Source of the DNA: Draconibacterium aestuarii
Lineage (GTDB): Bacteria > Bacteroidota > Bacteroidia > Bacteroidales > Prolixibacteraceae
Length of the DNA: 64,000 nucleotides
Assembly: GCA_026671195.1 (NCBI GenBank)
Contig: JAPOHD010000002.1
Span: 62,001 to 126,000 of the forward strand
Direction: 5' to 3'
A model generated the notes under the pieces. That model saw only the letters and a program-made list of their open reading frames with translations, was not told the DNA's origin and made no database searches. Within the stretch, counting starts at the first letter, position 1; each line of letters starts with the position of its first letter. The translations under genes and the position numbers were made by a program. Below are positions 9,264 through 17,837 of the stretch, piece by piece.

Positions 9264-11597
9264 CTAATCCTTTCCAAAAATTACCTCCCTGTACTTGTTG
9301 TATATAAACGAAACAATAAGTAAAATGGCACCTATCGAAAGAAAAACAATGGTTTTTTGAATCGTATCCAAATTGGTGAGGTCGTAAACAAAAAGTTTAA
9401 TTAATGTACCCGCAAAAAGAACAATTGATGTTATTCGCAAATGCTTTTTCTGTTTCCAAATACCGTATCCTACTAAAATAAAGGAAAGTACTCCCCATAA
9501 AATACTTAAGCCATGTTTGTATACTTCGGTTGAACCCGATAAACTTAGCCAGTCGATTAGTTCGCTGCTGCAAATCCAGATAATACTTACACTTAATATA
9601 ATCTCGAATACTTTAATAAAGTTTTTATTGGGGAACAACGAAACTGAAAAGCGGTAAGTTGAATAGAAAAGAATGGCAAAAAATGAGTAAGCGACATACC
9701 TGATGAGCAAGTGGAACCTATTTATATCGTAATTAGCCGGCAAGTCAGTATTCAGATAACTTTCCCGGAGAAAACCAACCGCTGCCAGTCCACTTCCCAG
9801 AAAGATCAGGATCATGAATCCACTCATTACAAAAACAACGGCATTTAATACTGTATTTTTTAACCATTTAAAATTTACAAAAGCCAGAACAGATGTAAAA
9901 AGCATGGAATAGTTGATGAGCCATATTGTTTTGAAATCAAAAATGTCCTGATTTAGCTGTTTGTAGACTTTCACCCATTCACCATCATTATTTGGTTGGT
10001 ACGAGGTGTAAACCTGTATATTGTTCCAGTAAAGGTCAATTTCGGTGTAGAAAGTAAAGAACAAAACAATCAGAAAAGATATCGGGAATAAAATATTAAA
10101 TGTATTAAGCCATCCCAGAATTCTTTCTTTTGTAGGAACCAGTTTTCTACTGGTGTAATAGATAAATGAGAAGGAAAGGATTACGATAACGGAGGCCAAA
10201 AAATCGAGGTTGAATACGGGTTTGAAGATTTCACTAATGGAATTTCCGTAAAAAGGATACGAAACTGATACCCAATTGCTAACTGTAATAATAAATGTAG
10301 TGGTGATAAGAGCAAAGGAAAGATAGTCGAACAATTCGATCCTCTTGCTTCGGCCGAACCAGAAGAGGAAAGCAGCTTCGAGCGACCAAAGTATGGCCGA
10401 ATAGTAATCGTTGAATTGTAGCCCTATGGCAATGGTTACAAAGGTGATAACAAAACCAACTGTCCAGAAAAATAAATTGTTCTTAACATCAGCCTTATAA
10501 ATCAGATAGGCTGTAAAACCATGAACTACAGCATTTATAAGCGAGAATAATCCGCCGTAGGAATCGTTTAAGTTGCTCATGTTCAAGGCCGTAATGCCAA
10601 TAAAAAAGAATATGGCTGTATTTAGCAGAAGATATGGAATATCGTCGATTTGCGCTTGCTCTTTTAATAACAGTTTGTAGGAAAGAAAGACCAGGTAGAA
10701 TGTTAAAAAAAACAGGACAGAAAAAGTGAGTGCTGTCCCCAGTTCGTTATTGTAATCTTTTGAAACAAACCACGACAAAAATATAACCCAGGTGGCGAGA
10801 AAAGCCAGGTAGTTTAATGGTTTCCAGCGTTTTTTTGTGGAAATAAAGAGTATGCCCGAATTTATAATAACCATGTAAGTAAACAGCACCACAACACTGG
10901 CGTCGGGATCGCCTACCAAAAAAGGCACAAGATAAGCACCCACCAGTCCGAAATGCGCAATAACCTGCCTGTTGTAATACAAGGCAAGGGCCACCGTTAT
11001 AACCGTAAATAAAACCATTAAAATAAAGGCAACAGAATTGGGATATAAGCTGTAATAACTGTAGGCCGCATAAGTTATAAAATAATGAATGGCCATTGCT
11101 CCGCTAATTAGTACAGCGCTAAAATTGAAGTATTCCTTTTTTAGCCGGACGGCAAAAAATGTTAATATCGCGCCAACCAGGTAACCCAGAATTATTCGTA
11201 CCAATGGAGAAATCAGATTGTTGTCGATGGCATATTTTGTGCCTATTCCAACACCAATTATTACCACGGCCATTCCAATTTTGTTGATTAAATTGGTACC
11301 GATAAATTGTTCAACTTCAGAGCTAATGGCACTTCTCTGCCAGGGGCTTGCCTGCGGGCTATGTTGTTCTGCTTTATGTTTTCGAATAATTTGTTCAATC
11401 TCTTTGGGTTTTGTTTCGGCAACTTCCTGAACTTCTTTTTCAACCACGGGTGCTGGTTCTGCTTCTGTTTCTTCAAATTTTAACTGCGTAATTTCACGCT
11501 GCAATTTGTTTATTGCCTGCTGAAACTGCGATTGTTTTTCGAGTAATTCGTTTAATTTTTGGAGAAGTTCTGTTTTATCAGATTTATTTATGGGCAT
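9264..11597 (-). CDS. DUF2339 polytopic membrane protein
   Basis: Large integral membrane protein of unknown function. The 777-residue product begins with a coiled-coil segment (KTELLQKLNELLEKQSQFQQ) and a charged Glu/Pro/Lys-rich linker to about residue 90, then more than twenty hydrophobic segments from about 110 to the end. This layout, soluble coiled-coil head followed by many membrane spans, is that of the DUF2339 family. No catalytic motif is visible. It stands alone between the sigma gene and the RNase P RNA region, so context gives no role. Confidence 0.85.
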   Translation of the reverse strand: MPINKSDKTELLQKLNELLEKQSQFQQAINKLQREITQLKFEETEAEPAPVVEKEVQEVAETKPKEIEQIIRKHKAEQHSPQASPWQRSAISSEVEQFIGTNLINKIGMAVVIIGVGIGTKYAIDNNLISPLVRIILGYLVGAILTFFAVRLKKEYFNFSAVLISGAMAIHYFITYAAYSYYSLYPNSVAFILMVLFTVITVALALYYNRQVIAHFGLVGAYLVPFLVGDPDASVVVLFTYMVIINSGILFISTKKRWKPLNYLAFLATWVIFLSWFVSKDYNNELGTALTFSVLFFLTFYLVFLSYKLLLKEQAQIDDIPYLLLNTAIFFFIGITALNMSNLNDSYGGLFSLINAVVHGFTAYLIYKADVKNNLFFWTVGFVITFVTIAIGLQFNDYYSAILWSLEAAFLFWFGRSKRIELFDYLSFALITTTFIITVSNWVSVSYPFYGNSISEIFKPVFNLDFLASVIVILSFSFIYYTSRKLVPTKERILGWLNTFNILFPISFLIVLFFTFYTEIDLYWNNIQVYTSYQPNNDGEWVKVYKQLNQDIFDFKTIWLINYSMLFTSVLAFVNFKWLKNTVLNAVVFVMSGFMILIFLGSGLAAVGFLRESYLNTDLPANYDINRFHLLIRYVAYSFFAILFYSTYRFSVSLFPNKNFIKVFEIILSVSIIWICSSELIDWLSLSGSTEVYKHGLSILWGVLSFILVGYGIWKQKKHLRITSIVLFAGTLIKLFVYDLTNLDTIQKTIVFLSIGAILLIVSFIYNKYREVIFGKD

Positions 11598-11718
11598 AGC
11601 TTTGGTTTTTTGTGCATACGAAAAATAGATGTGTCAGTTTCATCTAATTTTCTTCATTTGAATCATGAAACTTTAATCTGCATAATTCGCCGTGGCTTTG
11701 CCTCGGGGTTCCGCTTTT

Positions 11719-11768
11719 TCTCCCCTGTCGAGGGAAGATGGCAGCCTTTAAGGCTGACAGAGGGGTGA
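11719..11768. repeat. Imperfect palindromic intergenic element
   Basis: Outer arms TTCTCCCCTGTC and GACAGAGGGGTGAA pair with a one-base bulge, and an inner perfect hairpin CAGCCTT/AAGGCTG sits near the centre. It is GC-richer than the surrounding DNA. From general knowledge this resembles dispersed non-coding elements of Bacteroidota; only one copy is seen here. Confidence 0.5.
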
Positions 11769-11770
11769 AA

Positions 11771-11820
11771 TTAATAAAATTCGGGTTTCAGCGTTTTAGC
11801 TGAAACCCGAATTTTATTAA
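11771..11820. repeat. Perfect 22-bp inverted repeat upstream of rnpB
   Basis: Two 22-base arms (TTAATAAAATTCGGGTTTCA... and its exact complement) enclose a 6-base loop GTTTTA. The outer third is AT only, the inner part GC-rich, so the element has A-runs and T-runs on both flanks like a bidirectional terminator. It ends 18 bases before the rnpB -7 box. Confidence 0.75.
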
Positions 11821-11838
11821 TTGTTTCAACTAAATGTG

Positions 11839-11846
11839 TACTTTTG
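11839..11846 (+). promoter_or_regulatory. Bacteroidota -7 box of rnpB (TACTTTTG)
   Basis: TACTTTTG fits TAnnTTTG and is identical to the -7 box of tRNA-Lys at 21010. It lies just before the mature 5' end of the RNase P RNA. No good -33 TTTG is seen at the expected distance; that position falls within the end of the palindrome. Confidence 0.6.
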
Positions 11847-11847
11847 C

Positions 11848-12272
11848 AGCGGCAGGCCGCTTTATCGCTGCTTCGGTTAAACGGGGCAGAGGAAAGTCCG
11901 GGCAACGCAGGGCGCCGTGTTTCCTAGCGGGAAGGTCTTTGAAAGGGGACAGCAACGTAACAGAAAATAACCACCTTGTTGTGGCGTGTCCACGACGGGG
12001 AACGGGTGAAAAGGTGCGGTAAAAGCGCACCGGTGATGGTGGTAACATCGTCAGCCGTACGTCTCACGGGTTGCAAGGCCATGTATATCCAAAGTGTTTG
12101 CCGCTGTTGCGGTACAGCAAAACGGCCCGTTTTGTTCTCAACGCACAAGAGACTTTGGAGGGGTAGGCTGCAGGATTCCGACAGTGATGTCGGGACTAGA
12201 TAAATGATAAAGGCTTTTCGTTTGTTTTCGGATGGATGGAAGAGTACAGGACCCGGCTTACAGGCCTGCCAC
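11848..12272 (+). ncRNA. rnpB: RNase P RNA, bacterial class A
   Basis: Catalytic RNA that removes 5' leaders from pre-tRNA. The conserved core is plain: GAGGAAAGTCCGGGC near 11890, the CACGACGGGGAACGGGTGAAAAGG and GGTGCGGTAAAAGCGCACC block near 12000, GGGTAGGCTGCAGG near 12160, ACTAGATAAATGATAA near 12200 and the 3' part ACAGGACCCGGCTTACAGGCC. The 5' GGCAGGCC at 11851 pairs with AGGCCTGCC ending at 12270, closing helix P1. Ends are set by this pairing, within a few bases. Length about 425, somewhat longer than in E. coli (377). Confidence 0.95.
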
Positions 12273-12278
12273 TATTTT

Positions 12279-12330
12279 ATTCAGCGGGTGAGTTTGAGTG
12301 TAAACTTAAACTCACCCGCTGAATTGTTTT
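12279..12330. terminator. Shared bidirectional terminator of rnpB and lgt
   Basis: A 17-bp stem (ATTCAGCGGGTGAGTTT with its exact complement) and a 12-base loop, followed by TGTTTTTG on the plus strand and with AT-rich flank on the minus side. It separates the convergent rnpB and lgt. Confidence 0.75.
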
Positions 12331-12334
12331 TGTT

Positions 12335-13159
12335 TTATGCCCTGGCTTTTCTTTTCCAAATCATTAAAGTTAGTCCGCTTAATACAAACGGGATGCTCAA
12401 CAACTGACCCATATTTAATAGCATTCCATCTTCAAAGTTTGCCTGGTTTATTTTAAAGAATTCGATTAAAAACCTCACCGCGAACAAGAGAACCAAAAAC
12501 AGGCCAAAAATAAACCCGTTCTTTCTTTTCTCTATCTGTTTTGAATAGAACCACAGCAGTAGCCCAAATATGAGTAAATAAGAACATGCTTCGTAAAGTT
12601 GTGCCGGATGCCGTGGCAATAAATCAACCCGGTTAAAAACAACACCATACTCCGAATTGGTTGGGCTTCCTATTATTTCCGAGTTCATGAAATTTCCGAA
12701 ACGGATAAATGCTCCTGTAAGGGGTGTGGCAATGGCCAGCCTGTCGAGTACCCACAGAAATTTAACTTTATATTTGCGGCAATATAGAAGTAGGGCCGTA
12801 AGTACACCAATGGCGCCGCCATGACTGGCCAGGCCCTGGTATCCTGTGAATTCGAAGCTTTTGCCCGGTATCCATTTAAATGGAAGTATCATTTCCAAAG
12901 GATGGCTTAAATAATAGCCTGGTTCGTAAAATAAACAGTGCCCTAATCGTGCTCCTATTATTGTTCCGGCAAAAACAAATACAGCTAATTTTTCCAGATT
13001 TTCTACCGTCTCTTTTTCTTTCAGATAGATTTGTTTTACAATGTAATAGCCTAGAATTAATCCCGATACAAATAGAAGGCTGTAATACCTCAGCGAAATT
13101 ACTCCAAATAATTTAACGATTTCAGGATCAACATTCCAGTTTATATATGATAGTAGCAT
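12335..13159 (-). CDS. lgt: Prolipoprotein diacylglyceryl transferase
   Basis: Inner-membrane enzyme that attaches diacylglycerol from phosphatidylglycerol to the lipobox cysteine of prolipoproteins, the first step of lipoprotein maturation. The 274-residue product has about seven membrane segments, the Lgt signature RFGNFMNSEIIG near residue 155, HGGAIG near 110 and a C-terminal FLIEFFK region. Length is normal. The many lipoproteins encoded in this window (SusD, sulfatase, OmpA-like protein) need this enzyme. Confidence 0.96.
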   Translation of the reverse strand: MLLSYINWNVDPEIVKLFGVISLRYYSLLFVSGLILGYYIVKQIYLKEKETVENLEKLAVFVFAGTIIGARLGHCLFYEPGYYLSHPLEMILPFKWIPGKSFEFTGYQGLASHGGAIGVLTALLLYCRKYKVKFLWVLDRLAIATPLTGAFIRFGNFMNSEIIGSPTNSEYGVVFNRVDLLPRHPAQLYEACSYLLIFGLLLWFYSKQIEKRKNGFIFGLFLVLLFAVRFLIEFFKINQANFEDGMLLNMGQLLSIPFVLSGLTLMIWKRKARA

Positions 13160-13254
13160 GTTCTGATTTTAGGTTCTAATTGTTGTTCATCTTTTTAACA
13201 ACGAGGTGCAGTCGCGTGGCAGCGGTGATTTTGTTGTGGGGCATTTCCTTTTTT

Positions 13255-13674
13255 TCATTCTTTATTCATGTTCGGGAAATTCGGGACTACCATATCTTTT
13301 GCTTTTGAATTCAGATAAAGTCTTATTGAGTCATTCCCTGGTATCAACCAAACCATTTCCTCAGAGTCGATCTTTTCAATATGTACAACAGTCGAATCAA
13401 ACTCATTAAAAATTAGTAAGGTGTGATTATTAAGTTGCCATTCACCTTCAATTAGATTCTCTATACTCTCGGCTTTGGTTTTATAATAATATCTATTACC
13501 TGATGAAAAGTCCCATGTTTTTTTATTGCCCTTATCTGTTTGATTAATCGTTCCCGATTTAAAGTCAACAACTTTTTGTATTTCCCAGCTATAGGCAGTC
13601 AGCATTTGCTCATCCTTGTTTTGGCACGAGATTAAAATGATGCTTGGAATTATTAATAGCAGTAATTTTTTCAT
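13255..13674 (-). CDS. Small hypothetical lipoprotein
   Basis: 139 residues, not recognised. An N-terminal lipoprotein signal ends in ILISC with Cys17. The rest is soluble, with alternating hydrophobic and polar residues (WEIQKVVDF, RYYYKTKAE, EGEWQLNNHTLLIF) that suggest a small beta-barrel of lipocalin-like type, which is a guess from pattern alone. It starts upstream of the 22-bp repeat array and diverges from the HU-like gene. Probably anchored in a membrane facing the periplasm or outside. Confidence 0.75.
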   Translation of the reverse strand: MKKLLLLIIPSIILISCQNKDEQMLTAYSWEIQKVVDFKSGTINQTDKGNKKTWDFSSGNRYYYKTKAESIENLIEGEWQLNNHTLLIFNEFDSTVVHIEKIDSEEMVWLIPGNDSIRLYLNSKAKDMVVPNFPNMNKE

Positions 13675-14206
13675 TTGCTTTTAGTTTGTATAATTTTGTT
13701 TTCTCAAGCTTGAAATTAACTTGCTTATCCATCCACAAATCCCATAAACTATTTCCACATAAGTTATGTGTTACCATAAGTTCATTCAGGGAGACTTTCC
13801 TTCGCTGCTAATCTTTTCTGTGTCGCCGGGAACTGTGTTTTCAAATGTAACAATAAGCATGGAAAAGAAAAATTATTTTGTTTTACCTTTTTTTTTGAGG
13901 TTTTTCCATTTTGTATAGGGCATGCAAAAAACAAACAAAGGTGTTGCGCAAAACAAACACAGGTGATTAACAAAACAAACACAGGTGTTTAATTGCGAGA
14001 ACACAGGTGTTTGAAAACAACAACACAGCAGATTGAAAACAGAATTACCTGTGTTAGAATTGGGCAGGTTGTATCTGTTTACTATTTTCGAAATTATGTT
14101 CTCTAACATTTCAGATGTAAAAAATCGGTTGTAGTTTTATTCCTGTTAACCGAGATTCCTACCCTTGAACGGATTCTCATAATTATTAACCTTAAATTTT
14201 AATCCA
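13675..14206. other. Intergenic region with phased 22-bp repeats
   Basis: 532 bases without a believable gene, between a leftward lipoprotein gene and the rightward HU-like gene. It carries the repeat array listed separately. Short frames across the array are low-complexity translations of the repeats. Confidence 0.6.
13925..14057. repeat. Tandem array, 22-bp period, dyad AAACACAGGTGTTT
   Basis: AGGTG occurs at 13939, 13961, 13983 and 14005, exactly 22 bases apart, with a weaker copy (AGCAG) at 14027 and an inverted ACCTGTGTT near 14047. The best unit AAACACAGGTGTTT is a dyad, AAACAC and GTGTTT around AG. The array ends about 150 bases before the HU-like gene. Confidence 0.8.
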
Positions 14207-14587
14207 ATGTTAAAGTACAAACTCATTGAAAAGGCAAATCCTCAGGATGTAACTGCCCCTAAAAAGTTTTATGCCAGTCATGCCTCATCGGGCCGGAAAA
14301 CCTTAAAAAACATTAGTCGCGACATAGAAGATAAATCGTCGCTTAGCCGCGGAGATATCAGCAATGTACTTGATAACCTGGTTGACCAGATTCCGAAGTA
14401 TTTGCTCGACGGGCAAACTGTTAGTCTTGGCGACCTGGGATCGATTCGTTTAACACTTAGCAGCGAAGGTGCCGGCGAGGAAAAAGATTTTAAAGTAAAT
14501 ATGATTAAGAATGTAAAAATAATATTCACTCCCGGAAAAATGTTAAAGGAAGAGGTGGCTAAAGCTAAATTCGAAAAAACAGAATAA
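14207..14587 (+). CDS. HU-family DNA-binding protein (Bacteroidota HU-HIG type)
   Basis: Nucleoid-type DNA-binding protein. The 126-residue product contains an HU fold: helices at about 40-75 (LKNISRDIEDKSSLSRGDISNVLDNLVDQIPKYL, in part), then beta strands (VSLGDLGSIRLTL) leading to the DNA-binding arm and a C-terminal VKIIFTPGK. It is longer than classical HU (about 90 residues) with an extra N-terminal segment containing YASHASSGRKT, the layout of the HU-HIG proteins of this phylum. It stands alone, with the 22-bp array upstream and its own terminator downstream. Confidence 0.88.
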   Translation: MLKYKLIEKANPQDVTAPKKFYASHASSGRKTLKNISRDIEDKSSLSRGDISNVLDNLVDQIPKYLLDGQTVSLGDLGSIRLTLSSEGAGEEKDFKVNMIKNVKIIFTPGKMLKEEVAKAKFEKTE

Positions 14588-14630
14588 TATTGTTTTTGGT
14601 TAAATTTCCAATGTTTGTTATTTGAATTGT

Positions 14631-14664
14631 AATGGCATCGCCTTTGGGGCGGTGCCATTTTTTG
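14631..14664 (+). terminator. Intrinsic terminator after the HU-like gene
   Basis: AATGGCATCGCC, loop TTTG, then GGGCGGTGCCATT, followed by TTTTTT. It lies 44 bases past the HU-like stop and 22 bases from the stop of the convergent epimerase gene. Confidence 0.8.
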
Positions 14665-14685
14665 TATGTCGTTTGCAGCTGTTTC

Positions 14686-15693
14686 CTAGGTATAAAACCG
14701 CCTGTACCACTTCACAAATTCCCCAATTCCTTTTTCCAAAGTAGTATTGGGCGAGTAGCCAAAATCTTTTTCAAGTTCGCTAACATCGGCGTAGGTTTTA
14801 TACACATCGCCGGGCTGCATATCGTGAAACTCTTTTTCAGCTTCCTGTCCCAATGCTTTTTCAATGGTTTGAATAAACTCCATCAACTGAACCGGAGAGG
14901 CGTTCCCAATATTATGAACTTTGTAGGGTGGTGTTGAAGATGGTGCACCATTTAAAATCTTAATAATTCCCTCAACAATATCGTCGATATAAGTAAAGTC
15001 GCGGTACAAATCGCCGTGATTGAATATTTTAATCGGAGCTCCCGAGAGGATGTTTTTTGTAAACGAAAAATACGCCATGTCGGGGCGACCCCAGGGACCG
15101 TAAACCGTAAAAAAACGCAATCCCGTTGTGGGAATACCAAACAAGTGACTGTAGGTGTGTGCCATCAACTCGTTGCTCTTTTTCGTAGCTGCGTACAAAC
15201 TCACCGGATTATCCACCGAATCGGAAACCGATAAAGGCATTTTTGCACTGTTGCCATAAACGCTTGATGAGCTGGCATACACCAAATGCTGAATGTTGTT
15301 GTGGCGGCAGGCTTCCAGAATATTTATAAAACCGACAATGTTACTGTCGATGTAGGCCTGCGGATTTTCAATACTGTAACGTACACCAGCCTGTGCCGCC
15401 AGGTTGCACACCATGTCAAACTTTTCGGTTTCGAAAAGCTGATTCACCTGCTCTCTGTCTTCCAGGTTCATTCGCACAAACGAATAGTTGGCGTTTTTTG
15501 TGCTGGTAATTTTTTTGTGCCAGTTTTCAGCTTCAGCAGATATACCTGCTTCGGCCAGACGTGCATATTTTAAATCAGTAGAATAGTAGTTGTTAATATT
15601 ATCGATACCAACAACTTCTATTCCCTGTTCCAGTAGCTTATTTGTTAAATGGAATCCAATGAATCCCGCTGTACCTGTAACCAGAATCTTCAT
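14686..15693 (-). CDS. NAD-dependent epimerase, UDP-glucuronate 4-epimerase-like
   Basis: Extended short-chain dehydrogenase acting on a nucleotide sugar, probably UDP-glucuronate to UDP-galacturonate, for envelope or capsule glycans. The 335-residue product has the NAD motif TGTAGFIGFHL at residues 6-16, a catalytic SSSSVYG strand and the Tyr-x-x-x-Lys pair in YAATKKSNELMAH at about 165, then FTVYGPWGRPDMA, the pattern of CapI/WbpP-type 4-epimerases. It follows the cysN-cysC gene by 12 bases and is probably cotranscribed with it, linking sugar acid supply with activated sulfate (inference). Confidence 0.85.
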   Translation of the reverse strand: MKILVTGTAGFIGFHLTNKLLEQGIEVVGIDNINNYYSTDLKYARLAEAGISAEAENWHKKITSTKNANYSFVRMNLEDREQVNQLFETEKFDMVCNLAAQAGVRYSIENPQAYIDSNIVGFINILEACRHNNIQHLVYASSSSVYGNSAKMPLSVSDSVDNPVSLYAATKKSNELMAHTYSHLFGIPTTGLRFFTVYGPWGRPDMAYFSFTKNILSGAPIKIFNHGDLYRDFTYIDDIVEGIIKILNGAPSSTPPYKVHNIGNASPVQLMEFIQTIEKALGQEAEKEFHDMQPGDVYKTYADVSELEKDFGYSPNTTLEKGIGEFVKWYRRFYT

Positions 15694-15705
15694 TTCTGAA
15701 CATTT

Positions 15706-17625
15706 TTAGTGATTCGGATAAATCTTATTCTGCGCCAGATAATCCAAAATCGCATCCAGGTTTTCTTCGTTTTTCACCGGATCGAAAGATAATTTTGCAT
15801 TTGTTGGCACTTCGTATTCCAGGTCAACACCGGGGAGATTACTTGTTTTCCCCTGTTCGATTAGCTCGTACAATTCGGGTTTATTGTTTTTGCAATAATC
15901 CAACGTAGCATCCATATAAAACATATGGAAACGATCTTCACCGATAATTTCAGCTACCTGGCTACGCAGCGATTCGTTGCGTGAAATAAACGAAGCGATG
16001 GCAATAATACCCTGGTCGTTAAGTAACTTGCAAATATGTGCCACACGACGCAGGTTCTCGGCCCTGTCGGCAGGAGAAAAGTCGAGTTCGCGGTTTAAAC
16101 CCGAACGCACCGAACTACCATCGATTAATACGGCAGTAGCACCGTTTTCAAACAATTTCTTTTCGAGACTGAAAGCCAGCTCGTTTTTACCTGAACCATG
16201 TAAGCCGGTAATCCAGATGGTTTCCCCTTTCTGGTTGAGTTGCTGTACTCTTTCTTCCGTTTTAATCAACGATTTTCCAAGTGCAATTTTTTCTTTATCC
16301 ACATCGGTAATGCGCGAAGGTAAGTTTTCGCTTCCCAAATGGTCGATAATCATACCTACTGCACAGGTATTGTGTGTTACCGGGTCGATTAAAATAAACG
16401 AACCGGTTTGTTTGTTCTTTTTGTAGGGATCGAAGAAAAGTGGTTTGGTAGTAGTAATTACAACCCGTCCAATTTCATTTAGTTTGAACTTTTCGATGTT
16501 CGATTTCTCGAGCGTGTTAACATCCACCTTGTATTTAATTTCGTCGATACGTGCTTTGGTGTTGTTGTTGGCATGCTTGATGTAGAATTGGGTTGAAAGG
16601 TTCATGTCGTTTTCATCCATCCAAACCAACATGGCTTCAAACTGGCGCTCTACCCGTGGTAGGTTATCGGGGTGAACCAACATATCTCCACGCGAAATAT
16701 CAATTTCGTCTTCCAGCGTAACTGTAACCGATTGCGGAGGGAAAGCATAATCCAACTCTTTGTCGTAGGTTACAATCTTTTCAACCTTCGATTTTTTCAT
16801 CGAAGGCAAAACCATTACCTCGTCGCCTTTTTTTATGATTCCTGAAGCTACAGATGTAGAGAATCCACGGAATTTAATATCGGGACGCAAAACGTACTGA
16901 ACCGGATAACGCAAATCGGTAAAATTGCGGTCGCTGCTTACGTGTACGTTTTCCAGGAAATCAAGCAGGCTGGGACCGTGGTACCAGGGCATTCTGTCCG
17001 ATGTTTCAACCACGTTGTCGCCTTTTAATGCCGAAAGCGGGATGAAGGTAACATCAGGAATATCGAGCTGTGTAACAAATGCTTTGTAGGTGCTGCGGAT
17101 TTCTTCAAAACGCTCCTCGCTGAATTCGACTAAATCCATTTTGTTAATGGCTACAACCACGTGCTTTATTCCCAAAAGGTTGGCCAGGTAGGTGTGACGT
17201 TTGGTCTGTGTAATTACACCATAACGTGCATCAATAAGAATAATCGCCAGGTTGGCAGTCGATCCTCCGGTAATCATGTTACGCGTGTATTGCTCGTGTC
17301 CGGGAGTATCGGCAATAATAAACTTCCGTTTTGCCGTTGAAAAATAGCGGTACGCCACATCGATTGTAATTCCCTGCTCGCGTTCGGCTTTTAATCCGTC
17401 CAACAGAAGGGCATAGTCGATGTCCTCGCCGGCGTGGCCCACACGTTTGCTGTCGCGGTGTAAGGCCTCAAGCTGATCCTCGTAAAGCATTTTACTGTCA
17501 GCCATTAAACGTCCTATCAATGTTGATTTTCCATCGTCAACCGAACCGGCAGTTAAAAGTCTCAGTAAGTCTTTTTTCTGGTCTTGATCGAGGAACTCTT
17601 GTATGTTTAATTTTTTTGTTGTCAT
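15706..17625 (-). CDS. cysNC: Sulfate adenylyltransferase large subunit fused to APS kinase
   Basis: Cytoplasmic bifunctional protein. Residues 1 to about 440 are the GTPase subunit of ATP sulfurylase (G1 GSVDDGKST at about 27-35, G3 [13 protein letters not shown]4 NKMDL), which with CysD makes APS from sulfate and ATP. Residues about 470-639 are an APS kinase domain ([37 protein letters not shown]) making PAPS. The Walker A ends in Lys-Asn rather than Lys-Ser/Thr, and the usual LDGD is IDGS, so kinase activity is less certain than the GTPase. 639 residues is the normal fusion length. It follows cysD after 212 bases containing an inverted-repeat pair. Confidence 0.92.
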   Translation of the reverse strand: MTTKKLNIQEFLDQDQKKDLLRLLTAGSVDDGKSTLIGRLMADSKMLYEDQLEALHRDSKRVGHAGEDIDYALLLDGLKAEREQGITIDVAYRYFSTAKRKFIIADTPGHEQYTRNMITGGSTANLAIILIDARYGVITQTKRHTYLANLLGIKHVVVAINKMDLVEFSEERFEEIRSTYKAFVTQLDIPDVTFIPLSALKGDNVVETSDRMPWYHGPSLLDFLENVHVSSDRNFTDLRYPVQYVLRPDIKFRGFSTSVASGIIKKGDEVMVLPSMKKSKVEKIVTYDKELDYAFPPQSVTVTLEDEIDISRGDMLVHPDNLPRVERQFEAMLVWMDENDMNLSTQFYIKHANNNTKARIDEIKYKVDVNTLEKSNIEKFKLNEIGRVVITTTKPLFFDPYKKNKQTGSFILIDPVTHNTCAVGMIIDHLGSENLPSRITDVDKEKIALGKSLIKTEERVQQLNQKGETIWITGLHGSGKNELAFSLEKKLFENGATAVLIDGSSVRSGLNRELDFSPADRAENLRRVAHICKLLNDQGIIAIASFISRNESLRSQVAEIIGEDRFHMFYMDATLDYCKNNKPELYELIEQGKTSNLPGVDLEYEVPTNAKLSFDPVKNEENLDAILDYLAQNKIYPNH

Positions 17626-17837
17626 TTTTTTGATGCTTTTTCTTGTAGACCGTATCTGCTTGCTTGAGATCCCTCGCTGCGCTCGGGATGACAGCGAAAA
17701 TTATTATCAGGCGGCGCTACAATGTTTATTGTTTTAACAAAATGGTTTCAAGCGCCGCAGATGATTAGTCCCATAAATTGTCATTCCGAAGGAGGAACGA
17801 CTGAGGAATCTTTTCCCGGCAGCTTTATCACTTTTCA
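17626..17837. other. cysD-cysNC spacer with inverted-repeat pair
   Basis: 212 bases, unusually long for two subunits of one enzyme. The inner part holds two related inverted elements (listed separately); no gene is seen. Confidence 0.6.
17666..17812. repeat. Pair of inverted intergenic repeats
   Basis: Left arm 17666-17693 starts GAGATCCCTCG and ends CGGGATGACAG; right arm 17779-17812 starts TGTCATTCCGAAGGAGGAAC and ends CTGAGGAATCT. The right arm is the imperfect reverse complement of the left. The wording matches a dispersed element I know from many Bacteroidota genomes (recalled, not searched). Confidence 0.65.

Noticed and set aside
11834-12203. Several short open frames over 11.8-12.4 kb
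   Set aside because: They overlap the RNase P RNA core and have no protein family features; the conserved RNA explains the sequence.
13925-14057. CRISPR array (short regular repeats)
   Set aside because: Units are joined head to tail with no variable 25-40 base spacers, and no cas gene is in the window. The same holds for the arrays at 37213 and 50209.
13782-14109. Cysteine-rich minus-strand frames (repeating CVCF-type residues)
   Set aside because: They are translations of the 22-bp repeats and shift frame between units since 22 is not a multiple of three.
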